A stretch of DNA of 64,000 nucleotides from Aristolochia californica (taxonomy: Eukaryota; Streptophyta; Magnoliopsida; Piperales; Aristolochiaceae): contig JARWKL010000012.1 in the NCBI GenBank assembly GCA_029961685.1, positions 4,255,807 to 4,319,806 of the forward strand, written 5' to 3'. The position numbers and the translations under genes were made by a program. Positions 63,655 through 64,000 of this stretch are shown here, in pieces; positions within the stretch are counted from its first letter, which is position 1, and each line of letters begins with the position of its first letter. The notes under the pieces are model-generated. The model saw nothing but the letters and a program-made list of their open reading frames with translations. It ran no database searches and was not told the DNA's origin.

Positions 63655-63957
63655 CTCGTCTAAAACAGCATCTGCCTCTTCTGCAGGGACTTTGTCTGGT
63701 AAACAGGATGAAATGGTTAATTTGTCTTGCTGGTGACCTGTTTTCACGTCCAAGAAAGCTTCTCGATCGACTGCCTTAGTGTGTATTTTGTGCTCGGGGG
63801 TTTGAGGTCGTATGACCTTTTCTGCGAAAGCTAGTAGCTTCCTTGCAAGAAAAATTTTCACGCATTTCTCTTCAATGCCAATCCACCGCATTTCTCTGAT
63901 TTCTTTGTGCATCGCCATCCATTCTTCTGGGGATATAGAATGGCTTATTGTAGTCCC
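63655..63957 (-). CDS. GC-B leader reading frame, unknown protein
   Basis: The minus strand is open from the PBS edge down to the stop at 63652-63654, about 100 codons. The first internal ATG gives MAMHKEIREMRWIGIEEKC, a charged, partly helical start, and the end is acidic (EEADAVLDE). Its place right after the PBS is that of gag, but no capsid or zinc-knuckle motif is present. It may be a shortened gag N-terminus or an element-specific leader protein; GC-A has a different small frame in the same place. Low confidence that it is translated. Confidence 0.35.
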
Positions 63958-64000
63958 GCTCTGATACCAGTTGTTATGGTCCCAGATCTGACACATGGTT
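63958..64000 (-). repeat. GC-B PBS and edge of 5' LTR
   Basis: On the minus strand, CCATAACA (LTR end, 63972) is followed by two bases and then TGGTATCAGAGC (63969-63958), a perfect 12-base initiator-Met PBS. The LTR part 63972-64000 equals 59733-59761. The rest of the LTR and its target duplication (to compare with GACTT at 59728-59732) are outside the window. Confidence 0.92.

Larger units (their letters stand above)
59733..64000 (-). mobile_element. GC-B: gene-capturing non-autonomous gypsy-like element
   Basis: Minus-strand order: 5' LTR (enters at 64000, 29 bases visible), PBS 63969-63958, leader frame, leader exon with donor-like end, spacer, kinesin-light-chain-related fragment, spacers, QWRF-protein fragment, chromodomain tail, PPT, 3' LTR (60143-59733). 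The 29 visible bases of the 5' LTR (63972-64000) are identical to the start of 59733-60143. It contains about 3.8 kb of internal DNA and no gag-pol core. It is inserted in Gypsy-C. Confidence 0.9.

Noticed and set aside
1..64000. tRNA genes suggested by TGGTATCAGAGC strings
   Set aside because: They are 12-base primer-binding sites next to LTR ends; no cloverleaf or full tRNA sequence surrounds them.

Overview
The window looks like nuclear DNA of a flowering plant. It is AT-rich and packed with nested Ty1/copia and Ty3/gypsy LTR retrotransposons whose primer-binding sites (TGGTATCAGAGC type) and polypurine tracts are those of plant elements. It also holds plant-type CCCTAAA telomere-like repeats and fragments of plant genes (NRAMP, QWRF, kinesin-light-chain-related). 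I cannot name the species. Nothing bacterial or organellar is visible, and I see no tRNA, rRNA or CRISPR locus.

Layout. 1-1391: scraps of older elements (a 3' LTR and a gypsy RNase H remnant). 1392-5196: 5' half of Copia-1 (+), cut off by Copia-2 (5197-10694, -). 10695-about 14480: an Athila-like gypsy remnant without RT/RNase H/integrase. About 14500-19139: Copia-4 (+), whose 3' LTR carries a solo gypsy LTR with a perfect 5-bp target duplication. 19140-28857: a badly rearranged zone with Sire/Tork-like copia LTRs in head-to-head orientation, a nested copia LTR, and gag and RT/RNase H pieces. 28858-45343: Copia-3 (+), split by two related chromodomain gypsy elements in opposite orientation, Gypsy-A (29179-34730, -) in its leader and Gypsy-B (37268-43371, +) in its pol gene, each with target duplications. 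45344-48858: Copia-6 and Copia-5 fragments (-).

48859-64000 is the most interesting part. It holds two members of one non-autonomous gypsy-like LTR family (called here GC-A, 48859-about 52568, and GC-B, 59733 to beyond the window end), both on the minus strand. They keep related LTRs, a PBS or PBS-like site, a related leader exon, the last codons of a chromodomain integrase and a PPT, but gag-pol is replaced by intron-free pieces of host genes. GC-A carries an NRAMP metal-transporter fragment and a CDKAL1-type tRNA methylthiotransferase fragment. GC-B carries a kinesin-light-chain-related TPR fragment and a QWRF/augmin-type fragment. This looks like a retrotransposon lineage that repeatedly captures host transcripts. 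GC-B is itself inserted in the RNase H region of Gypsy-C (56457-59732).

The only host gene that looks intact is the single-exon TolB/WD40-like beta-propeller gene at 53376-55397 (-), which sits between GC-A and Gypsy-C. Essentially all other reading frames belong to decayed transposons with stops and frameshifts. The nesting order can be read directly: Copia-3 is older than Gypsy-A and Gypsy-B; Copia-4 is older than its solo LTR; Copia-1 is older than Copia-2; Gypsy-C is older than GC-B.
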